Part shown: piece by piece, positions 41,478 to 52,199 of the stretch
Numbering within the stretch: the first letter of the stretch is position 1
How the letters are laid out: each line of letters begins with the position of its first letter
Assembly: GCF_028640845.1 (NCBI RefSeq)
Contig: NC_080543.1
Span: 7,888,959 to 7,952,958, forward strand
DNA: 64,000 nucleotides
Direction of reading: 5' to 3'
Source of the DNA: Ahaetulla prasina
Taxonomy: Eukaryota > Chordata > Lepidosauria > Squamata > Colubridae
The notes under the pieces: model-generated
What the model was told of the DNA's origin: nothing
The model's input: the letters and a program-made list of their open reading frames with translations, nothing else
Databases searched by the model: none
Made by a program: the position numbers and the translations under genes

Positions 41478-42315
41478 TGTCAGAGTTTCTTGCAAAAATC
41501 AAATCCAGAAACCACACACAGGCAAACCAATTCAGCAGGATTCATTTATTTATGGGTTTTTTTAGCTTATTGCATATTTTTACTTTTCAGGCTAATTTTA
41601 AAATAAGTTTTTTAACTGCATTTTAAATTTGTATATTGTACTGTCTGTTTTATTTTTTGCCTGTACACCGCCCTGAGTCCTTCGGGAGAAGGGCGGTATA
41701 GAAATCAAATAAATAAATAAATAAATAAAATAAATTTATTTATCAAACTTATATACCGCATCATCTCCCGGAAGACTCAGGGCGGTTCACAGGCATATTA
41801 AAAACAATATAATAAATAAACGTTAAAACCCAGTTAAAACTAAATATTATCATGGCCTGATCACTAAAACAGTAAAAACCGGTAAAACCCCCATTAAAAT
41901 TTAGCTAAAACATTTTATTCTTAGGCTAGTCCCGCATGCTGAAATAATAGAGTCTTCAGTTCACGTCTGAAGGTCCGGAGGTCGGGGAGTTGTCGTAATC
42001 CCGGAGGAAGCTCGTTCCACATTAACTTCTTTATATACATAATAATATATGAAGATAAATGTACAATACCAATATGGATTCTTCTTCAACGTAGTAGCAG
42101 TTTCAAGCAAAACACAAGGCAGGAGAGAACAATTAGTTTCATTTCAGCAGAGCAGACTAGTTTCAGTTTCTCTGCACAGACTCAGAAGCTGAAGACTAAG
42201 ACACGCCCTGGCTCCAGTCTGTCTCAGCTCCCAAACAGCCCTCATTGGCTGACTTAGTTGCTATGCCTATTCATTGGCTGATCTATTCCAGTTTATGAAT
42301 ATTCGTACTCTGACA
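41478..42315. mobile_element. Solo LTR, family C, perfect 5 bp TSD, with two nested L2 tails
   Basis: Ends TGTCAGAGTTTC and TACTCTGACA share an 8 bp inverted terminus (TGTCAGAG/CTCTGACA). TSD AAGGG at 41473-41477 and 42316-42320. Without the L2 insertions the LTR is about 360 bp. No U3 frame like family A was seen. Orientation is uncertain. Confidence 0.8.
41545..42020. mobile_element. Two L2-type LINE 3' ends, tail to tail
   Basis: Plus copy to 41729 with the UUCG hairpin at 41669-41699, then a minus copy from 41730 ('ataccgcatcatctcccgga') running into the ORF2 C-terminus at about 41940-42020. Confidence 0.8.
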
Positions 42316-42392
42316 AAGGGGGCAAAAGTCAATTAACAACTGTCTCGCTTAGCGACAGAAGTTTAGGTTGTAAGTCAAGGACTACCTATACT

Positions 42393-43010
42393 GGCAAAAT
42401 CTTCAACTCTTCTGAAAATGCTTTTGCCCAGAACAAGTAACTCACATTAATAAGGATTCAACTGTACAGATTTATATGTCGGATCCTGTCTAAGGAAGGA
42501 AATATTCTGTTCCTTTCCAATAGTGTTTAACAGGGCGATGAATCAATGATTTAAACAAAATCAATTTGCAATCTGGTCAAGGAAGAAATTGGTGGATCCA
42601 AGCAGAATATTCCAATTGGAGAGAATAAGCAACTTCTCTTTTTTTGGGGACGGGAGATAATTGGAGCCTCTGAGTTTCAATTAAACTTTAGAAATTAAAA
42701 GTTGCATAGCGGCAGTTGGTCATATAATGAGTTTCGAGGCTTTACTGCTTAAAACAATGCCCCTGGAGTAAATAAATTAAGATTTATTAGGGTTTCTGCC
42801 ATTTCCAGGAACATCTTTCATTAGTCAAAAATGAAAAAAAAGCTTTCTGCATTTGTTTCTACAGTAGAGTCAGCCAATTGATTAGAAAGGGGCCATTAAG
42901 TTGTGTTTGTCTTATCAGAAGTTGCTTTTCCTGCTAAAATATGCTTGTGGTTTTCTTCTAACAGTAATTTTTAAATTCGCTTCAAGCTGACATACACCGA
43001 CTTAAAGAGT
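42393..43010. other. Unassigned AT-rich sequence
   Basis: About 600 bp with no recognised repeat or coding signal. Confidence 0.45.
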
Positions 43011-43687
43011 ACTTTTATGACCAGCGGTCCTTGACTAACAATCACAACTGAGCCCAAAATTTCCACCGCTTAGCAAGATAGTTGTTCAGTGAATTTGTCC
43101 TGTTTTACAACCTCTCTTGCCGCAGTTGTTAAGTGAATCACTGCAGCTGTTCAGTTAGCAACAGGGTTGTTAAGTGAATCTGGCTTCCCCATTTATTTAT
43201 TTTTATTTGCATTTATATCCCGCCCTTCTCCGAAGACTCAGGGCGGCTTACATTGTGTTAAGCAATAGTCTTCATCCATTTGTATATTATATATAAAGTC
43301 AACTTTTATTGCCCCCAACAATCTGGGTCCTCATTTTACCTACCTTATAAAGGATGGAAGGCTGAGTCAACCTTGGGCCTGGTGGGACTCTAACTTGCAG
43401 TAATTGCAAGCAGCTGTGTTAATAACAGACTGCATTAGTTTGTTGAGCCACCAGAGGCCCATGTCTTTTGCTTGGCAAAAGGTCGCAAAAGGGGATTACA
43501 TGACCCCGGGTCACTGCAACGGTCATAAATACATGCCAGTTGCCAAGCCTCCAAATTCTGATCACACGAGAATGGGGATGCTGCAATGGTCGTAAGTGTG
43601 AAAAACGGTCATACATCGCTTTTTCAATGCTGTCGTAACTTCAAACGGCCATTCAACAAACGGTTGTAAGTCGAGGACTACCTGTAT
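43011..43687. mobile_element. MITE-D, near complete, with nested SINE S2
   Basis: Ends 'cggtccttgactaacaatc' and 'gtaagtcgaggactacctgt'. The interior has repeated 'gttaagtgaatc' words. A SINE (43192-43471) interrupts it after 'ggcttcccc'. Superfamily not established. Confidence 0.75.
43192..43471 (-). mobile_element. tRNA SINE S2 with L2-type hairpin tail
   Basis: Reverse copy: tail 'atatcccgcccttctccgaa' with the C(TTCG)G loop, core 'caacaatctgggtcctca', head 'gttgagccaccagagg'. Confidence 0.85.
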
Positions 43688-43814
43688 AATGTCTCAGTCA
43701 CGCATAACTACTTAAAATACAGTTGTGGCCAAAATTGTGGAAACCTTTTGGGAAAAGTGATTGATGGCTAATAACACCACTTTTTTTATTTTTTTTGGTG
43801 TTTCAAGCTAATCC

Positions 43815-44545
43815 TGCGATGGCCTGGGAATAGCCCAGACTTTAAACCAATGGAACATCTATGGAGCTGACCAGTGGTGGGTTTCGAATTTTTTTACTAC
43901 CGGTTCTGTGGATGTGGCTTGGTGGGCGTGGCTTGGTGGGTATAATGGGAAGGATACTATAAAATCTCCATTCCCACCCCACTCCAGGGGAAGGATACTA
44001 TAAAATCTCCATTCCCACCCCACTCCAGGGGAAGGATACTATAAAATCTCCATTCCCACCCCACTCCGGGGGAAGGATACTATAAAATCTCCATTCTCAC
44101 CCCACTCCGGGGGAAGGATACTATAAAATCTCCATTCCCACCCCACTCCAGGGGAAGGATACTATAAAATCTCCATTCCCTCCCCAATCCAGGGAAGGTT
44201 ACTGCAAAATCCCCATTTCCTCCCGATCAGCTGGGACTCGGGAGGCAGAGAATAGATGGGCGCGAGACCAGTCAGAATTTTTATTACCGGTTCTCCAAAC
44301 TACTCAAAATTTCCACTACCGGTTCTCCAGAACTGGTCAGATCCTCCTGAAACCCATCTCTGGAGCCGATTAAAGAAACTTGTTAGTCAGAAGCGACCCA
44401 GCAATAAAACCCAATTAATAGAAGAAGCCATTATTCAATCTTGGTTTCACATGATAACAGCTGCAGAACTAAAAGATTTGGTTCACTCCATGGGAAAACG
44501 TTGTAAGGCCGTCATTCATGCTAAAGGTTACTCAACTAAGTATTA
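43815..44545 (+). pseudogene. Tc1-like transposase C-terminus, split
   Basis: RWPGNSPDFKPMEHLWS before the MITE is the third catalytic acidic motif region of Tc1 DDE transposases. After the MITE, SRLKKLVSQKRPSNKTQLIE continues to KRCKAVIHAKGYSTKY and a stop. The N-terminal DNA-binding part and the first two catalytic Asp are absent. Confidence 0.88.
43872..44362. mobile_element. hAT-like MITE-1 with six 41 bp VNTR units
   Basis: Termini CAGTGGTGGGTTTCGAA and GAAACCCATCTCTG. TSDs GAGCTGAC (43864-43871) and GAGCCGAT (44363-44370) match at 6/8. GAAGGATAC recurs at 43949, 43990, 44031, 44072, 44113 and 44154, exactly 41 bp apart. Confidence 0.88.
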
Positions 44546-44694
44546 ACTGACTTGGTGATAACTTTTGTATATCTTGTTTTTTCTATGGTGATTATTTTTG
44601 TATATCTCATTTTTTCTACGTGTTTCACTTTTCTTCTTTATACTGTAACTGCTATTCAAATAGCAAATCCTTCATAAAAGTTATTGCATTACAT

Positions 44695-45217
44695 CAGGGG
44701 TAGTCAACCTTTTTAAAGCTACCGCCCACTTTTGTATCTCTGTTAGTAGTAAAATTTTCTAACCGCCCACCATTTCCACGGTAATGCACCGTGTATTGTC
44801 ATCTGCGCATGCCTCTCACGCATCGTGGATTGGGTTTGGGGGGGGGACACCAGCTTCCAGCTCTCCTTGTCTGTTACAGCTGGGTGGTGTGGGGGGAGAT
44901 GCGCGAGCTATTTGGGACGAGGCTCTTTTGTTTGCAGTCGCATTATAGCACCGTTTAGTTTCACTTACGTAACGTGAACTAAACTTATACACGGGCGATA
45001 TAAATAGTATATTTTCAGAAATTTAAATTGTCACGGGGAATTTTATGAAAACCTAATGAAAATGTTTTTAAATAATGCTATGATTTTTTTTAAAAAAAAA
45101 GTCAATTAAATTTTAAAAAAAAGGAAAGTGCTTCAGTATTGGACAAAATCCCTACCGCCCACCATGAAAGCTGGAACATCCATTCGTGGGCGGTAAGGAC
45201 CAGGTTGACTACCACTG
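44695..45217. mobile_element. hAT element ('GTAGTCAACC' family), perfect 8 bp TSD
   Basis: TSD CATTACAT at 44687-44694 and 45218-45225. Termini CAGGGGTAGTCAACCTTTTT and, reversed, CAGTGGTAGTCAACCTGG, each with an inner ACCGCCCAC box. 523 bp, non-coding. Confidence 0.92.
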
Positions 45218-45345
45218 CATTACATTTTTGATTAAATTATCTTTCCAGTGACATATAATTTTTAATGTACTACTCCAAAAAATCAGCTAGTTTTTGACAG
45301 TACCCTTTTCCCAAAAGGTTTCCACAATTTTGGCCACTACTGTAG

Positions 45346-45905
45346 AAAATGACAACACTAGATCAATTAGCACCATCAATAAACAATCCATCCATCCATT
45401 CATCCAAGATTTAATTCCAAGAATCCCTCTGGGCTCCATGGGAAAAAATCCCTCCCTCTTGTGACTCTTACCACACTTTCAAGACAGTAAAACAAAAAAT
45501 CATTTAAAATGACATTTTTTTTAAAAAAAAAATCACCCATCCTTAGTAAAAAAAAAATGTGCAAAAGTATGATGGAACAGCAATTCAGTGAACTCAGTGT
45601 AATTTTTAGAAGCCCCTTCTGAATGTGTAAAAGGCCTTCAAATCCCCTCCTGGTATTTTTCAAAGACCATTAAGAATTGTGATGGGAATGAAACGCACAC
45701 ACACAAAAAGTCAGAATTGATATTGATGGTAGTTTTCATATGTGCTTTGATGGGCTTGGAAACACTTCACTTTTTGAAAACTTGATGTGTTAGGCTGTTA
45801 AAAAGGGTCTGGCTTAATCTTCTTCCAAACATGCTAAATTTTGTTTAATGTGTGGGGATTTATTTTGGGAAGTGAATAGGATTCAGTAAGATTCAATGGC
45901 ATCAA
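45346..45905. other. Unassigned sequence
   Basis: No repeat family or gene recognised. Confidence 0.4.
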
Positions 45906-45908
45906 ATA

Positions 45909-46771
45909 CCGTATTATTCGGAGTATAAGACGCACCTTTTCCCCCCAAAAAAGAGGGTGAAAATCTGGAATACGTCTTATAGTCCGAATGTAGCCCCGCC
46001 CAGCTTCTCAAATGGAGGTTTCAGAGACTGAAAAAAGCATCAGAAACGAAGCCCCCAAACAGAGCTTCAGAAAAGAAGCCCACAAATAGAACTTCAGTAA
46101 AGAAGCCTCCAAATAGAGCTTCAGAAATGAAGCACCAAACAGCTTCAGAAAGGAAGCCCCCAAACAGAGCTTCAGAAAAGAAGCCCCCAAACAGAGCTTC
46201 AGAAAAGAAGCCCCCAAATAGAGCTTCAGAAAAGAAGCCTCCAAATAGAGCTTCAGAAAGGAAGCACCCAAACAGAGCTTCAGAAATGAAACACCCAAAC
46301 AGAGCTTCAGAAATGAAGCCCCCAAACAGAGCTTCAGAAATGAAGCACCCAAACAGAGCTTCAGAAACAAAGCCCCTAAACAGAGCTTCAGAAAAGAAGC
46401 CCCCAAATAGATCTTCAGAAAAAAAGCCCTGAAATAGAGCTTCAGAAACGAAGCCCCAAAACAGAGCTTCAGAAATGAAGCCCCCAAACAGAGCTTCAGA
46501 AAAAAAGCTCCCAAACAGAGCTTTAGAGCCTTTTTTTATGAAGTTCTGTTTTGGAGGCTTTCAAAGGCAGAAAAAACAGAGTTTCAGAGGCATAAAAAAA
46601 GCCAAAAAAAAAGCAACGCACAGAGCTCACAACCAAGGAACCTGTTGCTAAAATTCACCTCTGGGAACAGCTGATTGGGGGTATTCCGGGAGGCCGATCC
46701 ACGTGCCAATCAGCTTTTTTCTTATTTTCCTCCCCCAAAACTAAGGTGCATCTTTTACTCCGAAAAACACA
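45909..46771. mobile_element. Mariner-like MITE ('GGAGTATAAGACGCACC' ends) with internal minisatellite
   Basis: CCGTATTATTCGGAGTATAA at the left and, reversed, CTGTGTTTTTCGGAGTAAAA at the right, each with TA outside. The inner boxes AAGACGCACC and AAGATGCACC match. Confidence 0.7.
46020..46530. repeat. 27 bp minisatellite, about 18 units
   Basis: The unit AGCTTCAGAAAAGAAGCCCC plus CAAACAG is repeated with point variants. Because 27 is a multiple of three, both strands stay open (plus NRASEKKPP, minus LGASFLKLC repeats). This is translation of a repeat and not evidence for a protein. Confidence 0.92.
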
Positions 46772-46978
46772 GTAACAAGGGTCGAGGCTGCCAAAAGTTC
46801 AAGAACCAGGACTTCAGAGGTCCCTCAACACCTGATGTGGCAGGAAGAGAGACCCCCCTCTGGGTGGCTTTACAATGTCAGCATATTTTCCCCAGTGATG
46901 TGTTTCTTCATCGCTGCTTCATCACTGGAGGCTTTTAAGAAGAGACTGGACAGCCACCTGTCTGAAATGGTATAGGGC

Positions 46979-47295
46979 CATGATGGCGAACTTATGGCAC
47001 GTGTGCCGGAAGTGGCACGCAGAGCCATCTCTATGGGCATGCCAGCCATTGCTGGTTCCTCTTCCAAGTTCCGATGAGCACATGCGTGCCGGCCAGCTGC
47101 GCCCCTGGGAGCACCAGAAACTGGAAGAGCAACTCCCTGGTGTGAATGCACATGCTGGGTAGCTGAGCTTCTGGTTTCTGGCGCTCCCGCGTGTGCGCGC
47201 CAGAGAGCTGCTTTTCCAGGTTCTGGTGCTCCCCAGTGCATGCGCGTGCATGCTCCCATTATGGCACTCGGCCCCGAAAAGGTTTGCCAACACTG
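46979..47295. mobile_element. hAT MITE ('GATGGCGAACC' family)
   Basis: Ends CATGATGGCGAACTTATGGC and, reversed, CAGTGTTGGCAAACCTTTTC. The interior is rich in 'gcgcatgcac' words. TSD not clear. Confidence 0.75.
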
Positions 47296-47856
47296 GCATA
47301 GAATAGAATAGAATAGAATAGAATAGAATGGAATGGAATGGAATGGAATGGAATGGAATAGAATAGAATAGAATAGAATAGAATAGAATAGAATAGAATA
47401 GAATAGAATTAATGGAATGAAATAGAATAGAATAGAATAGAATAGAATAGAATAGAATAGAATAGAATAGAATAGAATAGAATAGAATAGAAAATATGGA
47501 CTGGTATAGAATAGAATAGAATAGAATAGAATAGAATAGAATAGAATAGAATAGAATAGAATAGAATAGAATTAATGGAATAGAATAGAATAGAATAGAA
47601 TAGAATAGAATAGAATGGAATTAATGGAATAGAATAGAATAGAATAGAATAGAATAGAATAGAATAGAATAGAATAGAATAGAATAGAATAGAATAGAAT
47701 AGAATGGAATAGAATAGAATAGAATTAATGGAATGGAATAGAATAGAATAGAATAGAATAGAATAGAATTTTTATTGGCCAAGTGTGATTGGACACACAA
47801 TCATCAAGAATCATAAGATACAACACTTGATGAAAGTCATGGGGTACAAATAAGCA
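47296..47856 (-). repeat. (AATAG)n array with L3 3' terminus
   Basis: About 470 bp of AATAG/AATGG pentamers with repeated 'aattaatggaat' interruptions, then the last ~90 bp of L3 in reverse. The L3 part stops at 'acaaataagcaatc', the same place as at 48545. Confidence 0.9.
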
Positions 47857-47925
47857 ATCAGGGTCTCCTGCTTGAGCAGGGGGTTGGACTAGAAGACCTC
47901 CAAGGTCTCTTCCAGCTTTATTCTG

Positions 47926-48122
47926 ATTGGCTGATTGTACCTGATCTCAGAAGGATGGACGGCTGAGTCAACCACCATGACCCTGTCAGGATCCAGCTCC
48001 TGGCAGTGGGCTTAGCCTGCAATACTGCATTCTAAGAGGAGGAGGAGGAGGAGGAGGAGGAGGAGGAGGAGGAGGAGGAGGAGGAGGAGGAGGAGGAGGA
48101 GGAGGAGGAGGAGGAGGAGGAG
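47926..48122 (-). repeat. tRNA SINE S1 remnant and (AGG)n
   Basis: 'ggctgagtcaaccaccatga' to 'aatactgcattctaa' is the S1 head half in reverse. (GGA)n at 48036-48122 follows. Confidence 0.82.
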
Positions 48123-48388
48123 GGGAAAAGATTCAGTGATGTCCAAAGCTGCATCTACATGAGCTTCTACCTAAACAGGCCCAAGAACTGGAGGAAATCA
48201 GTTTTAATTTATTAGAAACAATAAAGCCAAAATAATGATCTCTGAAAATGCTTACATCTAAATAATATGTGAAATAATATTCTTAGCAAATAGAATCACT
48301 TTGTAGATATGGGTGACATAGAAATGTAAACAAACAAACAAACAAACAAACAAATAAGATTCTAGATAGGAATGTAGCTTATTTTAGG

Positions 48389-48551
48389 AATAGAATAGAA
48401 TTTTTTATTGGCCAAGTGTGATTGGACACACAAAGAATTTGTCTTGGTGCATAAGCTCTCAGTGTACATAAAAGAAAAGATAAGTTCATCAAGAATCATA
48501 AGGTACAACAATTAATGATAGTCATAGCGCACAAATAAGCAATCATTTTTA

Positions 48552-48622
<71 letters not shown>

Positions 48623-48635
48623 TTATATTATTTTA
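48389..48635 (-). repeat. L3 3' terminus and (ATT)n
   Basis: Short AATAG, then 'ttggccaagtgtgattggac' to 'acaaataagcaatc' (48545), then (ATT)n at 48555-48620. Confidence 0.88.
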
Positions 48636-48682
48636 TTTTACTTAGCACATTTTAGATCTGCTCATCTCCCTCACAGACGGAC

Positions 48683-48950
48683 AAGTCTCTGGTGGCTCAG
48701 ACTGCTAAGACAGTCTGTTATTAACAGCAGCTGCTTGCAATTACTGCAGGTTCAAGTCCCAGCAGGCCCAAGGTTGACTCAGCCTTCCATCCTTTATAAG
48801 GTAGGTAAAATGAGGACCCAGATTGTTGTGGGGGCAATAAAAGTTGACTTTGTATATAATATACAAATGGATGAAGACTATTGCTTAACACAGTGTAAGC
48901 CGCCCTGAGTTTTCGGAGAAGGGCGGGATACAAATGCAAATTTTTTAAAA
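48683..48950 (+). mobile_element. tRNA SINE S2, near full length
   Basis: A box GTGGCTCAGACTGCTAAG, B box GGTTCAAGTCCC (48749-48760), core AAATGAGGACCCAGATTG, tail hairpin GCCGCCCTGAGTTTTCGG... then GGGATACAAATGCAAAT. A SINE, not a working tRNA gene. Confidence 0.9.
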
Positions 48951-49555
48951 AAAAGTTGTTTTAGTCATCAGCAATAATGGTTAGTTAATCAGTGGTTAAT
49001 TATTTTAGACGTCAGTCAAATAAATAAAAACGGGAACCAGACCCTTGAGTGCTAAAGAATTGTGGTATGAAAACCTTCCAATTTAAATAAATAGACCGGC
49101 TTTTAAAAAAACCAACCAAATCCTGTCATGTCTCATCGCATTTTATTCATTCAAGGAACTGAAGGTATATCAGATGTTTTTTCCCCCCTCTTCACATCAG
49201 TCATTAGTGACAAGGTAGACATGTATTTTAAGGGCTTTGTTCCTTTTCATTTTGAGTTCACTTCTCTTATTCTAAACAATGCACCTAAAATAGAATGATA
49301 TATATGCCACTTCAAAAAAGATTTAACATCAGCTCAATGTGGGGTGGTACAAGCTTTCAGAGGCGTGCATGAAGATTGGCCTTTTGTTCTTCGCTCAAAG
49401 TTAACAGATCTGCTTGTTTCTCTTGATTTGTTTTTCTTCTTCTTCAGGAAATAATGTTTTGAGAAATGCACTTTGACGGGACCCATCTCCTCCCAAAGTG
49501 TTGGAAAACGTCTCCCATTTTCTCCAAAATGCTTCCACCGATTGTTTGAAATGAA
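48951..49555. other. Unassigned sequence
   Basis: AT-rich, no features recognised. Confidence 0.45.
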
Positions 49556-50145
49556 ATCAAGGGGGAGAGGAGGAGGAGGAGGAGGGAGAAAAGAGAAGGA
49601 GGAAAGAGGAGGAGGAGGAAAGGAGGAAAGAAGAGGAGGGAGATGGGGAGGGGGAGCAGGAGGGGGGAAGAGGAGGAGGAAAGAAGAGGAGTGGGAGAAG
49701 AAGGAAAGAGAAGGAGGAGGAAAGAGGAGGAGTGGGAGGAGGAAAGAGGAGGAGAAAAGAGAAGGAGTGGGAGGAGGAAAGGAGGAGGAAAGAGGAGGAG
49801 GAGGAAAGGAGGAGGAAAGAGGAGGAGAAAAGAGAAGGAGTGGGAGGAGGAGGAAAGGAGGAGGAAAGAGGAGGACGAGGAGGAAAGGAGGAGGAAAGAG
49901 GAGGAGGAGGAAAGAAGAGGAGTGGGAGAAGAAGAAAAGAGGAGGAGAAAAGAGAAGGAGTGGGAGGAGGAGGAAAGGAGGAGGAAAGAGGAGGAGGAAA
50001 GGAGGAGGAGGAGAGTGGGAGGAGGAGGAAAGAGGAGGAGAAGGAAAAAGGAGGAGGAAAGAGGAGGGGAGGAGGAGGAAAGAGGAGGAAGAGGAGGAGG
50101 CAGAGAAGGAAAGAGGAGGAAGGAGGAAGGAGGAAGGAGGAGAAT
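49556..50145 (+). repeat. Polypurine tract (GGAGGAAA)n, about 590 bp
   Basis: Built of GAGGA, GGAAA and 'gagtgggag' words with an irregular longer period. Long Glu/Gly/Arg frames are artefacts. Confidence 0.95.
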
Positions 50146-50270
50146 TTTTACTTGTTAATATTTACTTTTTAGATTTACATTTCACCTTGATCGCTTTATA
50201 TGCATCACCTCAAATTCAAGGTGATGAATATCAAGTTCTCTTCTCAGAACTACTTGATGAGGTTGGTTGT
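50146..50270 (+). pseudogene. Possible L1 endonuclease fragment
   Basis: A frame reads LIALYASPQIQGDEYQVLFS, which resembles the L1 endonuclease 'YAPN...F' segment. Too short to be sure. Confidence 0.35.
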
Positions 50271-50492
50271 GTTGAGAGAGAGAGTGAGAGAGCGAGAGAG
50301 CGATTTGCCTAAAATCACAGGGAATTTCCATACGGAGCAGTCGGTGGTCTTGGTCTTGGTCTCCTGTTTCCTTTGATCCTAGACCGACACCGACACCTTA
50401 CTCGTTCTGCCACCATCGTTTTCTCCTTTCATGAGATAGAACGGTAGAATAATAGGATTGAAAAGGAACCCTGGAGGTCTTCTATTCCAACC

Positions 50493-50781
50493 CAGTGGTG
50501 GGATTCAGCTGGTTCGGACAAACCGGATGTTAAATTGCTGGCTGGCCCCGCCCCTTCTGGGAGTCCCCACGCGCCGCATTTTATTCCCAGGCAAGTGCAG
50601 GGAGGCCTACTAAGCCTACAATAGGAAACAGGGGGGCAGGGCGCCACCCTGTGGCCCATTTTTGCTCCCAGGGGGGTGCAGGAGACCACCTGTCACACCC
50701 CCAGCCACACCCATCATGGCCACGCCCATCCTGTCATTAAGGCAGAGAACCGGTTGTTAAATTATTTGAATCTCACCACTG
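50493..50781. mobile_element. hAT-like MITE-1 in CR1
   Basis: Termini CAGTGGTGGGATTCAGCTGG and TTGAATCTCACCACTG. TSDs TTCCAACC (50485-50492) and CTCCAACC (50782-50789) match at 7/8. Confidence 0.87.
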
Positions 50782-50815
50782 CTCCAACCCTTTGCTCAAG
50801 CAGGAGATCCTATGC

Positions 50816-50950
50816 CAGGGGTCTCCAACCTTGATCCCTTTAAGACTTGTGGACTTCAACTCCCAGAGTTCCTCAGCCAGCTTTGCTGGCTGAAGGACTC
50901 TGGGAGTTGAAGTTCACAAGTCTTAAAGGGACCAAGGTTGGAGACCCCTG
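50816..50950. mobile_element. Fold-back hAT MITE-2 in CR1
   Basis: Termini CAGGGGTCTCCAACCTTG and CAAGGTTGGAGACCCCTG. A near-perfect palindrome of about 135 bp. The flanks match at only 5/8. Confidence 0.85.
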
Positions 50951-51035
50951 CCCTATAACATTTCAGACAAATGTTGTCCAATCTCTTCTTAGAAATCTTT
51001 GGATTGGGTGGCTTCTCCAGTGAATTTTTAAAACT

Positions 51036-51496
51036 TTTCTCAATTTCAAAAGTGACATCTCTTTTGGCATTCCCATAGGGGCCCCTACTTTCTCCTAGAA
51101 GAAAAAAAAAATGTAAGATACAATCTGGACCCCACAGGGGAAACTGAACCATATTCCAGTTTCAACCAAGCTTTTGTTTCGAATCAGGACTCAAATTCCG
51201 TATCAGATGTTATTGAATTTCACATTGAACACACATACATTACACAACGGCACGTTGATTCTTAGTTCTTCGTTTTCCACTCGGCCTTCTGTTATACACG
51301 GGCAAGATTGCGACGAAGGGAAAAGATTCAAATCCGAGAGAAAAAAAATCCCCAAACTAATCAATGATTTATTTAATGAACAAACAGCTTTGCGAAAAAG
51401 AGTTTGTAACACTGCCATCTTGTGCTTGAAATATTTAAGTGTGGGGAGAAGCACCTTATTATGTCTAAAAGACTTGGTTGTTTAGTCTCTGTTAGT
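51036..51496. other. Unassigned sequence
   Basis: No repeat family or gene recognised. Confidence 0.4.
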
Positions 51497-51704
51497 CAGA
51501 GGTGGGTTTCACATAACTGCACCACCGGTTCGCTGCACACCGAACACTCACTTTGCTCACGCGTGCACCTTCCGCGCATACGTGCAAGTTAGAAAACATG
51601 GCTAAATAGGATGGCATAGTGCCTGGGTGGGTGGGTGGGCCCACTTGCAGGTCGCCGCTAACAGTTCGCTTGAACCGGTCAGAACCGGTTGAATAGCACC
51701 ACTG
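51497..51704. mobile_element. hAT-like MITE-1, GC-rich subtype
   Basis: Termini CAGAGGTGGGTTTCACATAA and GTTGAATAGCACCACTG. TSDs CTGTTAGT and CTCTTCGT match at 6/8. The interior matches the 35.6 and 52.2 kb subtype. Confidence 0.78.
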
Positions 51705-52053
51705 CTCTTCGTGTAGTCGGAGTTTGTGTTGTGTGAAATCTTAGGATCCAAGAAATGCTTCTGAAAATATTTGGTCAACAGACACAGCAGAATTCATGGC
51801 TGGGAACCCTTCCTTTAGTGACCGTTCAAAGTTATAATGGGACGTCTTTCACACTTACAACCATGGTCACACGATCAACATTCAGACACTTGGCTGCTGA
51901 CACGTTTGATGATGGCTGCAATGTCCTGGGGTCACGTGAACACCTTCTGACCAACAAAGTCAAAGGGGAAACCAGATTCATTTAACAACCGTGTTAATCA
52001 CTTGAGAACTGCAGTGATTCAGGGGCGAGATAGGTCATAAAACGGGGCAAAAC

Positions 52054-52191
52054 CAGTGGTGGGATTCAAATAAGTTAACAACCGGTTCTCTGTCCTAATG
52101 ATTTCTTCCAACAACCAGTTCACCAAACTGCTCAGAAAGTAAACAACCGGTTCTCCTGAATTGGTGCGAACCGGCTGAATCCCACCACTGG
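52054..52191. mobile_element. hAT-like MITE-1, 138 bp, perfect TSD
   Basis: Termini CAGTGGTGGGATTCAAATAA and GGCTGAATCCCACCACTG. TSD GGCAAAAC at 52046-52053 and 52192-52199. Confidence 0.93.
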
Positions 52192-52199
52192 GCAAAACC

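Larger units (their letters stand above)
41141..42392. mobile_element. MITE-D, interrupted by LTR family C
   Basis: Left piece 41141-41477 ('gacctcgtcttacaatttgt', 'taaccaccatgttactaa') and right piece 42316-42392 ('tagcgacagaag', 'gtaagtcaaggactacct') together make one element of the type at 43.0 and 51.8 kb. Confidence 0.75.
43720..45342 (+). mobile_element. Tc1-like DNA transposon relic with TA TSD
   Basis: Inverted ends CAGTTGTGGCCAAAATTGTG and CACAATTTTGGCCACTACTG, flanked by TA (43718-43719 and 45343-45344). Most of the transposase is deleted. Two hAT elements are nested (43872-44362, 44695-45217). Confidence 0.9.
46905..47925 (+). mobile_element. CR1 LINE 3' end split by a hAT MITE and an L3 tail
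   Basis: 46905-46978 ('ggcttttaagaagagactgg', 'ctgaaatggtatagg') continues at 47857-47925 ('ttggactagaagacctccaa'). Confidence 0.78.
50435..51035 (-). mobile_element. CR1 LINE 3' end split by two hAT MITEs
   Basis: Pieces 'ggaggtcttctattccaacc', 'tttgctcaagcaggagatcc' and 'ataacatttcagacaaatgt' are consecutive in CR1. MITE-1 and MITE-2 lie between them. Confidence 0.85.

Noticed and set aside
46008..46514. 168-codon minus-strand frame with regular nine-residue repeats
   Set aside because: The 27 bp minisatellite keeps every frame open on both strands. No start context, splice signal or homology.
46020..46530. CRISPR-like regular array
   Set aside because: Units are contiguous with no spacers, in an animal genome, inside a MITE.
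48683..48765. tRNA-like sequence with A and B boxes
   Set aside because: It is the head of SINE S2, repeated at 43.4 and 52.4 kb with the same body.
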